Shown in pieces: positions 1-11,856 of a DNA stretch of 64,000 nt (positions within the stretch are counted from its first letter, which is position 1; each line of letters starts with the position of its first letter). Source of the stretch: Sarocladium kiliense. Lineage: Eukaryota; Ascomycota; Sordariomycetes; Hypocreales; Sarocladiaceae. The stretch is from the NCBI GenBank assembly GCA_030734395.1, contig JAUZTG010000007.1, positions 248,001 to 312,000 on the forward strand. Direction: 5' to 3'. A program made the translations under genes and the position numbers. The notes under the pieces are model-generated. The model had not been told where the DNA came from. It saw only the letters and a list, made by a program, of their open reading frames with translations, and did not search any database.

Positions 1-2350
1 GACACAGATGAATCCTGGCAATACCTTGACTTCGACTTCAGCAGCGGGTCTTCTGCACCTGCATCCGTGGGCTTCCTCCCGAGCCCTGCAAGTGGCAGCT
101 TGGCAAGCTACGCTCTCGTGGGACAGATGTCGACTCCGTCTCAAGCTTCCGGAGGCTCGCCGATGGCACCACCCGGAGACTTGGATCAGAATGGATTCTT
201 TTCCTCATCAGAGGTCATCTTACCGAACAGCCTGCAGGATACAACGACAGGCACTTACATGCCGCCTACCAGCATGCCATTAAACTGGACACAAGATATC
301 CCGTTTCTCACGCCACAGGCTTTCCTGTTTTCGACCGATGACAGTAACGCTGTTCCTCAAAGCGAAGTGAACGGTACGTATCTCGTGATTCTGGCAGGGG
401 TCATAAACTGATCGAACCAGTTATAAACGCCATGATGGACAGCTTCCAGAACGAGATGTTTTCCACAGCCGAGGGGATGACCCATAACGCTCCTCAGCAG
501 GAGGAGGGAGCCACTCCCGAAGCAATGACCCGGATCCCCATGAACAACATGCAGGAGTTTCAGACCGAGGTTTCCTGGAGCAATGCTACTTCACGTGGGT
601 TCGGTGATGTTACCTCATTTGAGAGTGTAACGACTGCTTCGCCACCGATCAAGGCCATGTCGTCAAGCCCCGAATTTCCCTCTGCCAAACCGGACACTAC
701 ATCGAGGTCGTCGCCTCGGAATCACAAGGTGGCAGCAGACAAGGTGGATAAACGGAAGAAGAAGGACGACCTGGCGGGAAACTTCGTCATTGTTACACCC
801 ACGTCGATCAGTGCACATAGTGGCCGGCCCAACCCATATGAGTGTTTTGAGCACATGCGTGCAACTCAGAAGGGGCGCAAAGGACCTTTGGCGACTGCGA
901 CTAAGAAGAACGCACTTCAGGTACGCAGGCTAGGTGCTTGCTTCTGTTGTCACAGCCGAAAGGTGAAGTGCGACAAAGAACGGCCGTGCAGGAACTGTAC
1001 AAAACTTGCAGTAGCGGTGCCACAGGTGGTATGCTGGCAGTTCCAGGACTTCCTCACAGTCTTATTCCCTGACTTTCTTCGCACACATCTGAGGAAAGAT
1101 GAAGTTGCCAAGTATATTGGCGACAGCGTTGACGACTTTCGCATCGGAGGCGTTGCCCATCCTTGTGAGGTCGAGCTCTACTCAGGGCCTACCTTCAACT
1201 CAACCTTGACGGTCAACGCAAGTTTCTTCACAGCTAAAACGGTCGAGGTCCTACAACATTGGCATGTTATGGGGGGCTCTGACAGAATTGACCTCATGGC
1301 CAATGGCTCTGCGCCTATCGGCGTGGATTTGTCACAAAACGCTGCCCGAGACGATCTTCGCAAGCGAACAAAAGCATATGTTCAGCAACTGATCAAGGAG
1401 CCTAATTTTGCCGCCCAGGTGACCGATAATTTGCGGTCCACATCTTTACCCCGGATGGTACTGGCTATCGTGCAACGTTTCGCAGAACAGTCGGATGTAA
1501 GCCTATCAAAGTCACTCTGAGAATGGTCAATGCTAATGCAGATAATAGTCGATGATCGTCAAACGGGGCCTCTCTATATATGCAATGCATTATGTAATTA
1601 CACGACATCTTTGCATAACGCAGCAGTCGGTTTTCGCCTTGCAGCCGACAGGTCTTATCCCGCAAGATGCTTTATGGGTCACTCCTCGTGTATTGGCTCG
1701 TCAGGTCAAGGCCATTGTAGACGAGCATATGCAAAGAGAGATGCAGCACGTGTTTGACCTATTCTCCAAGTCTTTGAAACCAAAGCACAGGACCGAATGG
1801 GCGCCGTGCCTGGCAGCTTTCCTTGTCCTTTGTCTCTTCATGGAGGCAGTTGAGACAGCCACGGATGGCTTCGTCGTTATGGAGAACGAAGTAAACCTCC
1901 GTAAGGGCGATCCGCCAAAGTACAAGCGCAGTTTCGCATTGGATATCTGCAAAGAAGTTGAGAACATGCCGTTCAAGCAATTCGCGTATCAGTTCCACAA
2001 CATCTACCAGACGCACTCCAAGGACGCGAATACGAGGAGTTTCAACCCCTTGTTCGACGACAGCTTTGTCGCCCAAGGTGAGCTCGATGGTCCGGCAACA
2101 GAATTCGTTGCTGGCCTCAAAGAGCTGTTCTACGGGGAACCATGTGAGTTGCCACTCCCCGTTTCCAATTGCAGCGGCTAACCAGATCATAGGGCAAGAC
2201 ATGCAATTTCTGTCGGATGATGGCTTGGTTATCTCACGGGAGGAGCATCCTTTTCCACGAGACCCCTCGTTGGTGTATACCGGACGCTTGTTGGCCAAGT
2301 TTCTCCTGTCGTTCACCAACGAGAATGCAATCTTTGGTGGCCGTGTCTGA
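1..2350 (+). CDS. Zn2Cys6 transcription factor, 5' end outside the window
   Basis: Probable nuclear DNA-binding regulator; no target can be named. The frame is open from base 1, so the start lies upstream. I join exons 1-373, 421-1496, 1627-2143 and 2193-2350 (phases agree), giving about 707 visible residues. The zinc cluster is in the middle of the protein, near 943-1065: CFCCHSRKVKCDKERPCRNC matches CX2CX6CX5CX2C, and the sixth Cys comes 11 residues later, longer than the usual 6-9. The part before it is rich in Ser, Thr and Pro and probably disordered; the part after it is mostly helical and matches no domain I recognise. The acceptor at 1626 is the least certain junction. The tail ends FGGRV before a TGA. 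Confidence 0.87.
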
Positions 2351-3679
2351 GCAACACGAACGGAAACGGCGAGATGGCATCGTTTATATTGGGTCTACAC
2401 ATCGTCACACGACACTCATTCTTCAATAAAATTCAGAATCCAATGCATGATGGCATGGAATGTACATCCGTTTTTAGTCCCGAGGGCCACATTGAAACGG
2501 TAGCAATCAGGGTGGAGCGGATAGGCTGTCTAGACCTTGGGATTGTTCTCCCACACGAACGATAATAAAGAAGTTGACACTCTTGCGCATTGAAAGTCGC
2601 GAGGTGTAGGCAATTTGTGGGGTTTTCTGCGCTGAGACAGAGAGAAGTGTATGATATCCCGAGCTGAGCCTCAACGGCCGAGACTGCGCACCGCGACGTC
2701 TCTGATGAGGCAAAGTTGTGTCTCGGGCAGCTTTGTTAGAATCACTCGATCCAAGCAATGGTAATCTGCTTGTGGTGACATCGAGGCGCAAAGTCGATCG
2801 TTGCACTCAGCACGGATATCATGGATGTTGAGGAGCAAGAGGCAGAGTGCCGCAGAAATTTTGAACGACGCGACTTTAAGGTGGGAAATGGCGATCACGT
2901 GAGCGCGCATCCCCGCCGCCAGCCATTCCACTATCAATAGCGAGGTCGCGGCCTTTTCCTCTTTTCCTTTCCTTTCTCTCTTTACACTTTTTAAGCACCA
3001 TAAAATCAACCGTTTGCGATTCGCCAACTCTCAGACGGTCATATTTGCGTGCTAGAGGAACGGATTCTTTGCCCCTTATCATTCGGTGGGAAAGCAGCGT
3101 TGTAACGCTCCTGCTGATGCGGTAGGTCTCCGACAGATTCGAAGCCTAGTCAAGCAATTGAATGTATGCATGTCTGATGATTGGATGTGTTGGTTTCGGT
3201 AAATCATCGAACGGCCATGCGATCTTCTGGGTCTGCTTCGGCAAGGTAGTCTATGAACAGTCACGCAGCGCCGAAGGGCCCAACGGCAAGCAGCTTTGAG
3301 GCAAGACCACGCCACGCGGCATCACTGCCCTGCCTTCCTTGTGTGAGGAGTTGCGTCGTACACCAGATGGGATCTCCAGCTCTAGAACTCGTTGTTTCGT
3401 TTGTCATGTCCACCCAAGATCATAACGACCCTAAAATACCGCCATGAGTTGATCAGTCTGGCCTCCTTAAGCTGGGTCTCTTCTCCCTATGCATGCCGCA
3501 TTACGATATACATATCCTCCAATATCATTCTACCAGTGTAGCACCTCTCAAAGCTTGGCTCCAGATCCCAGCTTCACAAGATCCATGCATAATCCTTCAC
3601 AGCGTCTGCGCATCGCAATTGATGAAGGACGGCCGTGACGGGATCACTTCCGCCAGCCATGCCCTAGGAGGACAGGTCC
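2351..3679. other. Intergenic stretch, no gene seen
   Basis: About 1.3 kb between the transcription factor stop and the next candidate gene. It has only short, low-complexity open frames on both strands and no recognisable motif, tRNA or repeat. It presumably holds the 3' UTR of the left gene and the promoter of the small gene to the right. Confidence 0.6.
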
Positions 3680-4246
3680 ATGGACGCTTACCGGTTGGAG
3701 ATCGTTCTCGTCGCCATTAGTATATTGCTGCTTGTCTCCGTATTCGGCATTGTCATCCTAACCTGCGTCGGCCTACAGCCTCCACCTCTTCGGCACAATC
3801 CTGAAGATGGCAGCAGAGCGGCAGTCTAGGGAGGCTATTGGGTCGGAGAGGATCAAGCCGAAGACGAGCCTTACCGGGATGAGACATTCTTGCATAGCCT
3901 TCGACGGCGGAGTCTTTCATTGGCTCAGGATATGCGACAGGAGCTCATCACATTTCGGGATCAGACAGTCACAGCCATATCAACAGGCCGGTCAACACCA
4001 GATGAGGACAGGCTTGGTCCGACTTTGCGCAAGCTCAGTGCCAGATTCTCTGCTAGAGTTTTGGGGAACCAAGCAGGGCTGGTATCGCGTCGCGTTTCCG
4101 AGCCGACCACTCATCTTTTCAATCCTACAACCTGGGTGAGTGGACGCGAGGAGCTCACTGGCTCAACAAGAAGACGATCGAGCCGTCTCGCTGGGTATGA
4201 CATCAGCTGCGACCTAGAAGCGCAAGACACTTCAGACTCTGAATGA
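3680..4246 (+). CDS. Possible small single-pass membrane protein, with an in-frame stop or a weak intron
   Basis: Not recognised. ATG at 3680 opens MDAYRLEIVLVAISILL, leading into a hydrophobic segment of about 24 residues, a good transmembrane helix. The same frame meets TAG at 3827-3829 and then continues as a plausible polar tail (acidic patch, RRRS, Ser/Thr/Arg-rich end) to TGA at 4244. An intron 3767-3829 (63 nt, phase 0, acceptor TCTAG) would remove the stop and give a protein of about 140 residues, but its donor GTCGGC is poor. The alternative is a broken gene. The tail looks more protein-like than the overlapping frames. Function unknown; existence uncertain. Confidence 0.4.
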
Positions 4247-4266
4247 TGATTTGAGCATCGATGCTT

Positions 4267-4280
4267 GGGGGGGGGGGGGG
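4267..4280 (+). repeat. G14 homopolymer
   Basis: Fourteen consecutive G just downstream of the small-protein stop, in the gap before the MIC10 stop. It is a slippage-prone tract whose true length may differ from the assembly. Confidence 0.9.
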
Positions 4281-4484
4281 CCTGGGAAGTTCGGTCGGTT
4301 ACCATGGGTTGTACAAATGAGGTCTATTGATTGCTCTGCCGCTCTCAAAGTAGCTTTCAGTAATGAATCCTCCTATCCCTATGACATGATCATGCGCATG
4401 CCGTTCGCCTGCACTGCTTCCCATACACCCGTATTTTTGTACATGTTCGCATCGTTGTATTTGTCCGTTCCGCGGGAACTGACG

Positions 4485-4836
4485 TTACGCGGCCTGCTTC
4501 TTAAGATCGCGAGCGGCCTGCTTGAGGCTGAAGTTGCACTCCTCGTAAGCGCGACCGGCACCAAATCCGACACCGACGAAAGCAGGCCACGCTCTCCGCT
4601 TGAACAGGAGGACAGAGAAGACGACACCAAATCCGAGGCCGAGGGTCGACTTGACGAGGAGGTTCGAGAGGCAGCGGTCCCACTGGGCACACAATTAGCT
4701 ACTCCGATTCAAAATGCAAGGCGAACTGCGCTGTAAGCGATGCAACAATATCGATCATTACCTTCTCGTTGAGCAGGGACTCGCTGACGGGCCGGGAAAT
4801 GGCGCTTGAAGGACGGGGAAGTGTAGTCTCAGCCAT
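4485..4836 (-). CDS. MIC10: MICOS complex subunit MIC10
   Basis: Small inner mitochondrial membrane protein that oligomerises to bend cristae junctions. Exon 1 (4762-4836) encodes MAETTLPRP...LLNEK; intron 4683-4761 is phase 0 with GTAATG donor; exon 2 runs 4682-4485. The junction restores NEKWDRCL, the family signature, and the product is 90 residues, normal for MIC10. The two membrane segments carry the glycine motifs expected of the family: LGLGFGVVFSVLLF, then FVGVGFGAGRAY, separated by a short basic loop (KRRAWP). The N-terminus has no cleavable presequence. It is divergent from URB2, sharing 491 bp of promoter region. Identification is firm. Confidence 0.94.
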
Positions 4837-5327
4837 GGTAGGCGATCTATCGAAAGTACGGATCAGCCTGAGATCGCGCAAGAAGCCGCTGCTATTGATG
4901 GGGTTGAGCTCACTCGTCGCACGCGGTTCAATGGGGCGCAGAACGTTGAATTGGGAAGGGCACGGGAGCTTCGATACGTTCGAGTATCGACGTCAAGCTG
5001 CACGAGAAACCGTCGGAGAGCGCTTTGGACAGCCGAGGGCGGTGAGAGGGGAGCTGAGCCGATGAGGTATAGCGCAGTGGCAGAATTTGGGAATTTTTGG
5101 CGGGCAGCACAGTGATACGGACTGGTCAATTGGCACCAGGAATTACCTTGCAACTTTTACCTCAACCTGAAGACGAAGCTTTCCCTCTCCAACTCTACGA
5201 AATCGAACATACATACACTTGGCTTCACAAATTTTGTATGGGTGCCTTGTAGCGGAGCGAAACAACTTCGCCATTGTATGGACTATTCCATCGCACTCGA
5301 GGGCAGCAGCTACTTCGACACAGTGGG
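4837..5327. promoter_or_regulatory. Shared divergent promoter region MIC10/URB2
   Basis: 491 bp between the two start codons. Short overlapping frames only. No convincing TATA box; I infer promoter function from position alone. Confidence 0.5.
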
Positions 5328-8300
5328 ATGGATCTGATCAAGACAGTCCGAGGCCTGGACCAGAACGGTCCAGGTGGCGATGGCGAAAACCTCCAGCTCC
5401 TATGGAACCAACTTTCTGCCTCTGCAGATACGCAATTCCACGCTGCAGACGAAAGTGCTTTGAGGTGGCTGCTCAAGCTGATGAATGGCGCCACACCCGC
5501 AGCAGAGACAATGCGCAGGTTCCCTCTTGCTTGGACGATTCTCGAATGCATCTTCCGACGAATGCCTCTCCTTTCATTGGCGAAATCGCTCGCTTTCCGA
5601 AAGTTTGTGGCAGTCTTACAGCAGACAGTGGTGGATCTTGCGAGTTTGACCGACGACCAAACGACCACGAAGCCCGGGAAACGAAAGCGAGAATCGACCG
5701 TCAAATACGAGCTTGATCATCTCAAGTCAACACATTCCCGATTATATGCAGCAGATGCTGTTTTCAAAGCGTTGCGGGCGCTTTTGCAACGACTTGAAAA
5801 CGTTCCGTCACATGACAAGATCGGAGCAGAGCACGTTCGATCGCTGTTCTGTACATCTGCAGCAGAAATGGTCAAGATCGTGGGCCCTTTGTTCAGTATC
5901 TGCGGCCTGGCCTTGACTATCGATGAGACTGATGAGTTGGAAAGCTCAGAGGAGTGGGTTGACATTATCGCCTCTATCTGGGACCTTCATCTGCAGGGGG
6001 ATGGTGATGCCACTGAAATCACAACGCACCTTCTCGGAGACATCTTGCTGCTCGTTCGGCAGCTAGAGAACCTTGGCCATGATAGACACGCAACCAGTGC
6101 GGTGGAGCGCCGTTGGATCTCCAATGTTCACGCATTTCTCCAAAAGACTATCACCCACCCAGCAAAGGCTGCCTATATCAGTCGGCAAAGCCAAGAAATT
6201 GTTGCGAAAGCGCTGGAGATCAACCGCACAAGGCTTGAGTCAATCGCCCCGGCGCTGTATCATGTACTCTCTGCATCTACGATCTCGTCTGAGGTACGGA
6301 GACGGAAAGGGGAGACGGAGTGGATCGAGAACGTATTCCGGGCCATCGAAGAGGCAATACGAGGCTCCCCAAGTCGCGAGACGCTATTGAAGAGCCTGCT
6401 GCAACGGGCTGCCGAGAAGTCAATGCCTATCAAGGTCGAGCATTTGAGGCTTGTCTGTCGGGAGTATGCCTTTAAGAATGAGACGCGCTGGGATATCCTT
6501 TCCCTAGCCGTGGCTTGTGACCCTGATATCTTCCAAGTCATTGAATCTGGGAAAGACTTGTTGAATATATTGTGCGACAAGATGCTCGCTGAGACCGAGG
6601 CTGATGGCGAAACCTACGAATTCATGACGCGTGTGGTTGACGGCATTCTGCAAGGGTTCCGCATCAGCCGAGATATGCCAGGATTCCTGAAGCTTTGGTA
6701 CCAACAGATGTGTCAGGCTGAGCGAGCTTCGTCGTCTCTCAAGTCCCCGTGGTTTTATGTTGGCCAGTCGCAAGGGGCGGACAGCTTGACTGCTTCAATT
6801 GAGCAGCAGATAACGCCTCAGCAACTCCTCGACGTCCTGGATTGGATTGTTGCAACTGGCGTTCACCAGCAGGCTCTCAGTATTTTCTTAGCTGGTGTAT
6901 CACGGGGTATCAAGTCTGACACTTTCGCTGATGCGGTGTGCAACAAGGTTTTTGAGCTTTCTCAACTAGTTGACGACTCAAAGTCAACGTCTTGGGCCAT
7001 CGCTCTACGATGGACGACCATTTCACGTGTTCTTGCATGGTTTCCAAGCAAAGAAAGGGGTGAAACTTGGGCCGCTATTCATAAGAGCTTGGGAAGGGTC
7101 ATGAAGAAGGGGGACATCGAGTCAGCACACTGCTTTGAGGCCTTCAAATGTTGCTGCCAGGCATGGTCATCAATGAGTCCTGATGATACACGTATAGCAG
7201 AGCCTCTTTCCCTGCTTCAGACATTCTCGAAACGTTTAGCGGCCCGAGTTTCAGAGCAAGGTCTCCCCACAATGGAAGAACCCGCTGATCCTGCGACAGC
7301 CACTGATTACGACTTCGCGAAGGGACCAAGGTTGGCTCAATACATTGCCTGGTACTCCCGAGGCCATAGTCGTCTCGCGCATCTCACTTTGGGGGAGAAG
7401 GAGGCAGCACCAGTTGTCTCGGATGTGGCTACCAAACTCTCTACCAACAGCTTGAACGCTGCACAGTCCATGTGGGAAGCTCTTGTCGGGAATGACCAAG
7501 TCTGGCAGAACATAACCACAACGCCGGACGTGGTCGGTCGCTTGACTGCCGCTCTGGAAGAGTCCACAAAGAGCGAAGCCTTACCATACAGTGGTGGTCA
7601 AAAGTGGCTCCAGCTTCTGTCCACTATCCCATCGGATGCATTCACACGACAACAACGAGAGAGGGTGGTGGCAGCAGTCGTCGGCAGGGCCCAGACTGTT
7701 GAACAGAAGGCCCGAAACCATGCAGACTTGGGTGATTGGAGATGTCTTCTCGGCCTTCTGCTCAAGCTGGCAATACGCCCCACGTTTTACGAAGGGATGC
7801 GATTCGAGGATCTCACAGGTCTCGTTGACGCCTTGTGCGGTCAAGTTCTGCAAGGAAAGCCCGATGACGAGACCTGCCTGGAGATGATCGACCGAGTTAC
7901 CAACATTGCGACCGCTATCTTCAGGCAAATGTCCGAAAACGTTAACGAGAGAAGCGTGGAATACCTTCGTGAGGGTATGTCCTTGCTATCGGCTGCAAAA
8001 CAGCATATTTCTGTGCTGGATCGGGGGTCAACAGAGATTACAACGCTCCCACTGCGGCTGACCCTCATGAAGTGCTTAATGAAGCAGCTGTCGCAATCCT
8101 CCAGCTGCAGTAGCAACACCACATTATCCCGTCTGTGCTCACAGATTCAAGAATCTATGTCGAAGCTGATAGCGTCGCTAATCAACCGATGGGTCAACGA
8201 GAAGAGCTCAAGAAAAGAGCAGGGGATGATGTTTGCCCTTTATGCGGCGATTGATGCTGCTCACTCGTTGGGCGCTGAAGTTGACCTGACCTTGCTCAAG

Positions 8301-9429
8301 TCATCGAAACTCCGGAAGCTTGATGAGAGCAGTCACCAGAGCATGATGGAAGGCGACTTGCGTGGCTGGACAATCCAGATCTTTTTGCGTACATACTTGC
8401 CTGCTTCTGTCGCAGAACCTCTTCCCAGCAGCCTTCCACCACTCGACAATGTTCCTTCAAGGCTCCGTGAGGGTGTCATGATTAGAATGGTGAATGCCAC
8501 ATTGAAGGGCTCGACCCAGACTCAGCGCTTCGGGTTTGTACGCTCACTGATTGCCAACATTTCAAACAGCATCGAGGGACGGCATGGCCAGGTAATGGCT
8601 GTTGACCAGGTCGTCCGTCAGATGATAGGTGAGTGATATGGTAGTGACTCATGCAATCTTTAGAACGTTTGCTTACCTTTGCGCAGAAGCTGGACAGTCG
8701 GATCCAACAGACAACACCGCGATCTTTCCGATGCTCTACGGCGAGCTCATTCGTTGTCTGCCTCGCATTGCCAATCGAACTGACGTAACTCGACTCTGCC
8801 GTGTCTTGCAGCAGCTGCTGGAATCATCCCCCCAGCCGCTCGGCCAGTGGAACATCGAACTCACACTGGAGCAACTATCTGAGCTGAGCTCCAAACGCGA
8901 TGATACCGCAGCTCTCCCCTTCACAGGCCTCTGCAAGCTTTTAGAGGTTGTCATCAAGAAGCATCGCCTTCGACTTGAAGGACACTATCACCTTCTCACG
9001 ACACTTTTAGAGGCACTTCTCTGCACGCTCATAACAGCAGCCAATACAGTGGAACACAAAGGGCCTAAAGCACAAGCCGCACTCGCCCATTCGTATGGGC
9101 GTGTCATTACCCTCATTTGCGAGCCCACAGTTGGAGCTGTCTCTCGTGGCCAACAACAAGGCTCCCTGAGCTCCGCTACTGACGCAGCGAAGCGCTCCGC
9201 CGGAAAACACATGTACGTGGTTTTGATGCAGTATGTCAAGCTGCAGCTGGAAGGAGGGGTGGCAAGACCAGTCCGAGAGGCGTTGGAGCCGGCAATGAAC
9301 ACCATATTCGATATCACTTCGCCGGAGGGCAGGAAGATTCTCAATGATGCAATGAACGCAAGCGGAAGGGCAATCCTGCGGGAAATGTTCAAGCGATACA
9401 CCAAGTTTGGAAAATGGTCTGGAGTCTAG
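5328..9429 (+). CDS. URB2: Nucleolar pre-ribosome assembly protein Urb2/Npa2
   Basis: Large helical-repeat protein of the nucleolus needed for early 60S subunit assembly, working with Urb1/Npa1 in yeast. The first ATG of the frame is 5328 (MDLIKTVRG); the open frame upstream of it begins only with TTG. A 58-nt intron 8629-8686 (GTGAGT...GCGCAG) joins two frames in phase, giving about 1347 residues, in the range for fungal Urb2. The C-terminal part carries the conserved Urb2 block: LLEALLCTLI, YVKLQLEGG, VREALEPAMNTIFDI, then SGRAILREMFKRY and FGKW near the end. The remainder is Leu-rich helical repeat with little sequence conservation. It ends 70 bp from the convergent TSC10 stop. Confidence 0.9.
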
Positions 9430-9499
9430 AGCTTGTCCAACGCTTGGAGCTAATTTAATGACACAATTAAACATTACATACAGGAGTCAGGCTCCGCTT

Positions 9500-10677
9500 T
9501 CATCCTGTCGTTTTCCAGGTTGCTGGATGACCGTGCTTCTTTGCAAAGGTCCGCGTTGTCCGGTCAAGCTCAGGCCTGAACCAAAGCCAGACCAGGGATG
9601 CGAGCCAGGTACCCAGCGTATCACTGACCCAGTTGTTGCGGGGAGAAGAACCCAGACCAGCCCAGACCATGACACTGTTCAAGAAGTTGGCTGTGATGTA
9701 GTAGCGTCCCTCCTCGAGACCTTTGAAGTACGCCTTGACGCACTCCTCCGGAGGGTCTGGTGTCTCCGTCTCCTCTAGCTTTTGTGTGATCAGCGGCTTG
9801 GTGGTGTTCTCGCGCTCGAAACCTTCCGTGCTCATATTGCCTGGTACGACAGCTGAAAGCTTGACATTTTGGGGATAAAGAGGCAGTTCCTGAGCGAGCA
9901 CATCAACGAAGCAACGCAGGGCACCCTTGCTGGGAGCATAGGTTCCGTAACCTGCGACGTTGCACCAGACAATGGCAGAGATTGTGACAATAAGGTGGCG
10001 GGGTTGGGACTCGACGGGGAATTTGGGGTCGAGCCAGACGCGGAGGATGGCGAGGATGAGCTCGATACTGCCGTAGTAGTTGGTGTCCATCATGTCGCGC
10101 ATCTCTTCCATGGGCATCTCCATGAGGAGGCGGGGGATCGAGTAGCCAGCATTGCTCCAGACAATGTCGAGAGGCTGGCCATTGTTCCATCGTGTCGCTT
10201 CTTCGAGGAGGGCAGTCGCGTAGTTCGGGACGCGGACATCGGCCGAGATGTAGTGAAAGCGTTGCTTTTCGGGGTATTTGGCTGCAGCCTGTTCAAAGGC
10301 AGCCAGAATGTCAGTTACGATGTATACATGGTTGAGACGGGGTGGGTGTGGGCTTCAAACCTTCATTTCTTCGACAACCTCCTTCAGCTTCTCGGAATTG
10401 CGGCTCACGACGATGACATTCGCGCCACGGGCGGCGAATTCCTTAACAGCGCATCGGCCCATGCCTTGTGAAGTTCCCGTCATGAGGACAGTCTGTGGAC
10501 ATCGCACTGATTAGCCACATTACGGATGGCACAGGTAGGAGATTTGGGACGTGTGCGTACCTTGCCCTCGACGGCGAACTGGTTCTTCTTTCCAAAGAGA
10601 CCCATTGCGGAGATGGCAACAACGGCAATGAGGGTTGCGATAACGACAGAGACCCAGACTGAAGGGAATGCGGCCAT
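9500..10677 (-). CDS. TSC10: 3-ketodihydrosphingosine reductase (Tsc10/KDSR)
   Basis: NADPH-dependent short-chain dehydrogenase that reduces 3-ketosphinganine to dihydrosphingosine in the endoplasmic reticulum, the second step of sphingolipid synthesis. Exons 10677-10561, 10492-10361 and 10288-9500, all phase 0, give 345 residues. Residues about 7-27 form an N-terminal membrane anchor (VWVSVVIATLIAVVAIS), followed by TGTSQGMG, the TGxxxGxG cofactor loop, then the NAG motif (SNAGYS) and the catalytic YAPSK (YxxxK) pair. A second hydrophobic stretch (WLASLVWLWF) lies near the C-terminus, as in fungal KDSR. The donor of intron 2 (GTTTGA) is non-consensus, but phase and homology support it. Confidence 0.9.
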
Positions 10678-11856
10678 GTTTGTGCTGTAAAGAGAGGCGG
10701 AAATTCAGGGACCAGGCAAGGGGTTGGCTAAAGCAAGCTTTAAATGTGGCGGCCGGCACACAACGGATGAGGCGGCACCGATAGGGTGGTCAGCAAGGAG
10801 GAGCCGCTAGGACGAATTATCAACCATGCAATTGAAGCTTGATCATGGCAATGAGCTTGGATAAGAGCTCGAATTCACGACCAGATTTGGTTCGCCGGCT
10901 TCTTCGGGTGCTGCTACCTCGCGATCCCTTATCGATTCGTGGTTCCACCCGGATGGCTGCGTCCAGCTTCAAGGTGCCTCACATCAGGGCATGAAGTCCA
11001 TGTTCCACTGCCGCCTTCATCATCGCGTTGCTGGCGCCAGCATTTCCATGTCATGCAGAAAGACCTTCGCGCCAGAGTCGACTTCCCCTGAATCTAGAAG
11101 AGCCTTGCCTAAGCGCATTGCAAATGAGGCAATCCTGGCGCGGATAGATAGGTGCTGATGAGCAGCAGACGCTGAGCGGCCCCTTGACTGGATTCGGAGC
11201 TTTGATTCTGACTATGATCTGAGATAGGATTGTCCTCCTAGGAGGCATCAGCCCTACTGCCCTGGCTGAGGTAAGGTACCTTAGCTACAACCCTCCTCGA
11301 TCCTTTTATGCACACCAAGTACACACGTTTTACGGAGTAAAAACAGGGCTATAATACAGATTCAGTATCAAATCTCGAGGTCGTTCCTCCTGAACAAAGT
11401 AAAGTACTCCCTTCATGAAAGGTACGCAATATGTTCAAAGGATCCCTGAGGGCTGTAGACATGGTTCGATGTGATAATAGAGGCTTATCGATTCGACGAC
11501 ACGCTCAGGGCGATCTACCTACTTCGCCCAATGGAATAAACCGAGTATCTAGTTGGCAACATTCCACCAAAACCCAGAATTCAATATGTATAGAAGAGAT
11601 GACAAGAAGCAGAGAATATTTCCCTCAGAATGGCTTATCCCGTAACTATTATATACGATCGCGTAGAAGGCAAGGAAGAAGTGCACGGTTGTGTGTGAGG
11701 GCGGGTCTAGGGTATTTGGAAGGACGGCAGTTCGTCCCACCACAAGCAACTCCATCCCTCTGACCTTTCTCTCGACACCAGTTATCTATCACGGTCCATG
11801 TTGACTCAACTCATCATGTTATCAGCGCGTCCTGATAGAGATGCATAGACCTCAAT
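10678..11856. promoter_or_regulatory. Divergent intergenic region TSC10/NRDE2
   Basis: About 1.2 kb between two start codons. It contains only short frames (the longest, 11431-11763, has no protein-like composition). Promoter role inferred from position; no specific site identified. Confidence 0.5.

Noticed and set aside
11431..11763. 110-codon plus frame before NRDE2
   Set aside because: Short, no motif, and no in-frame splice to NRDE2, whose own start and basic N-terminus are clear.
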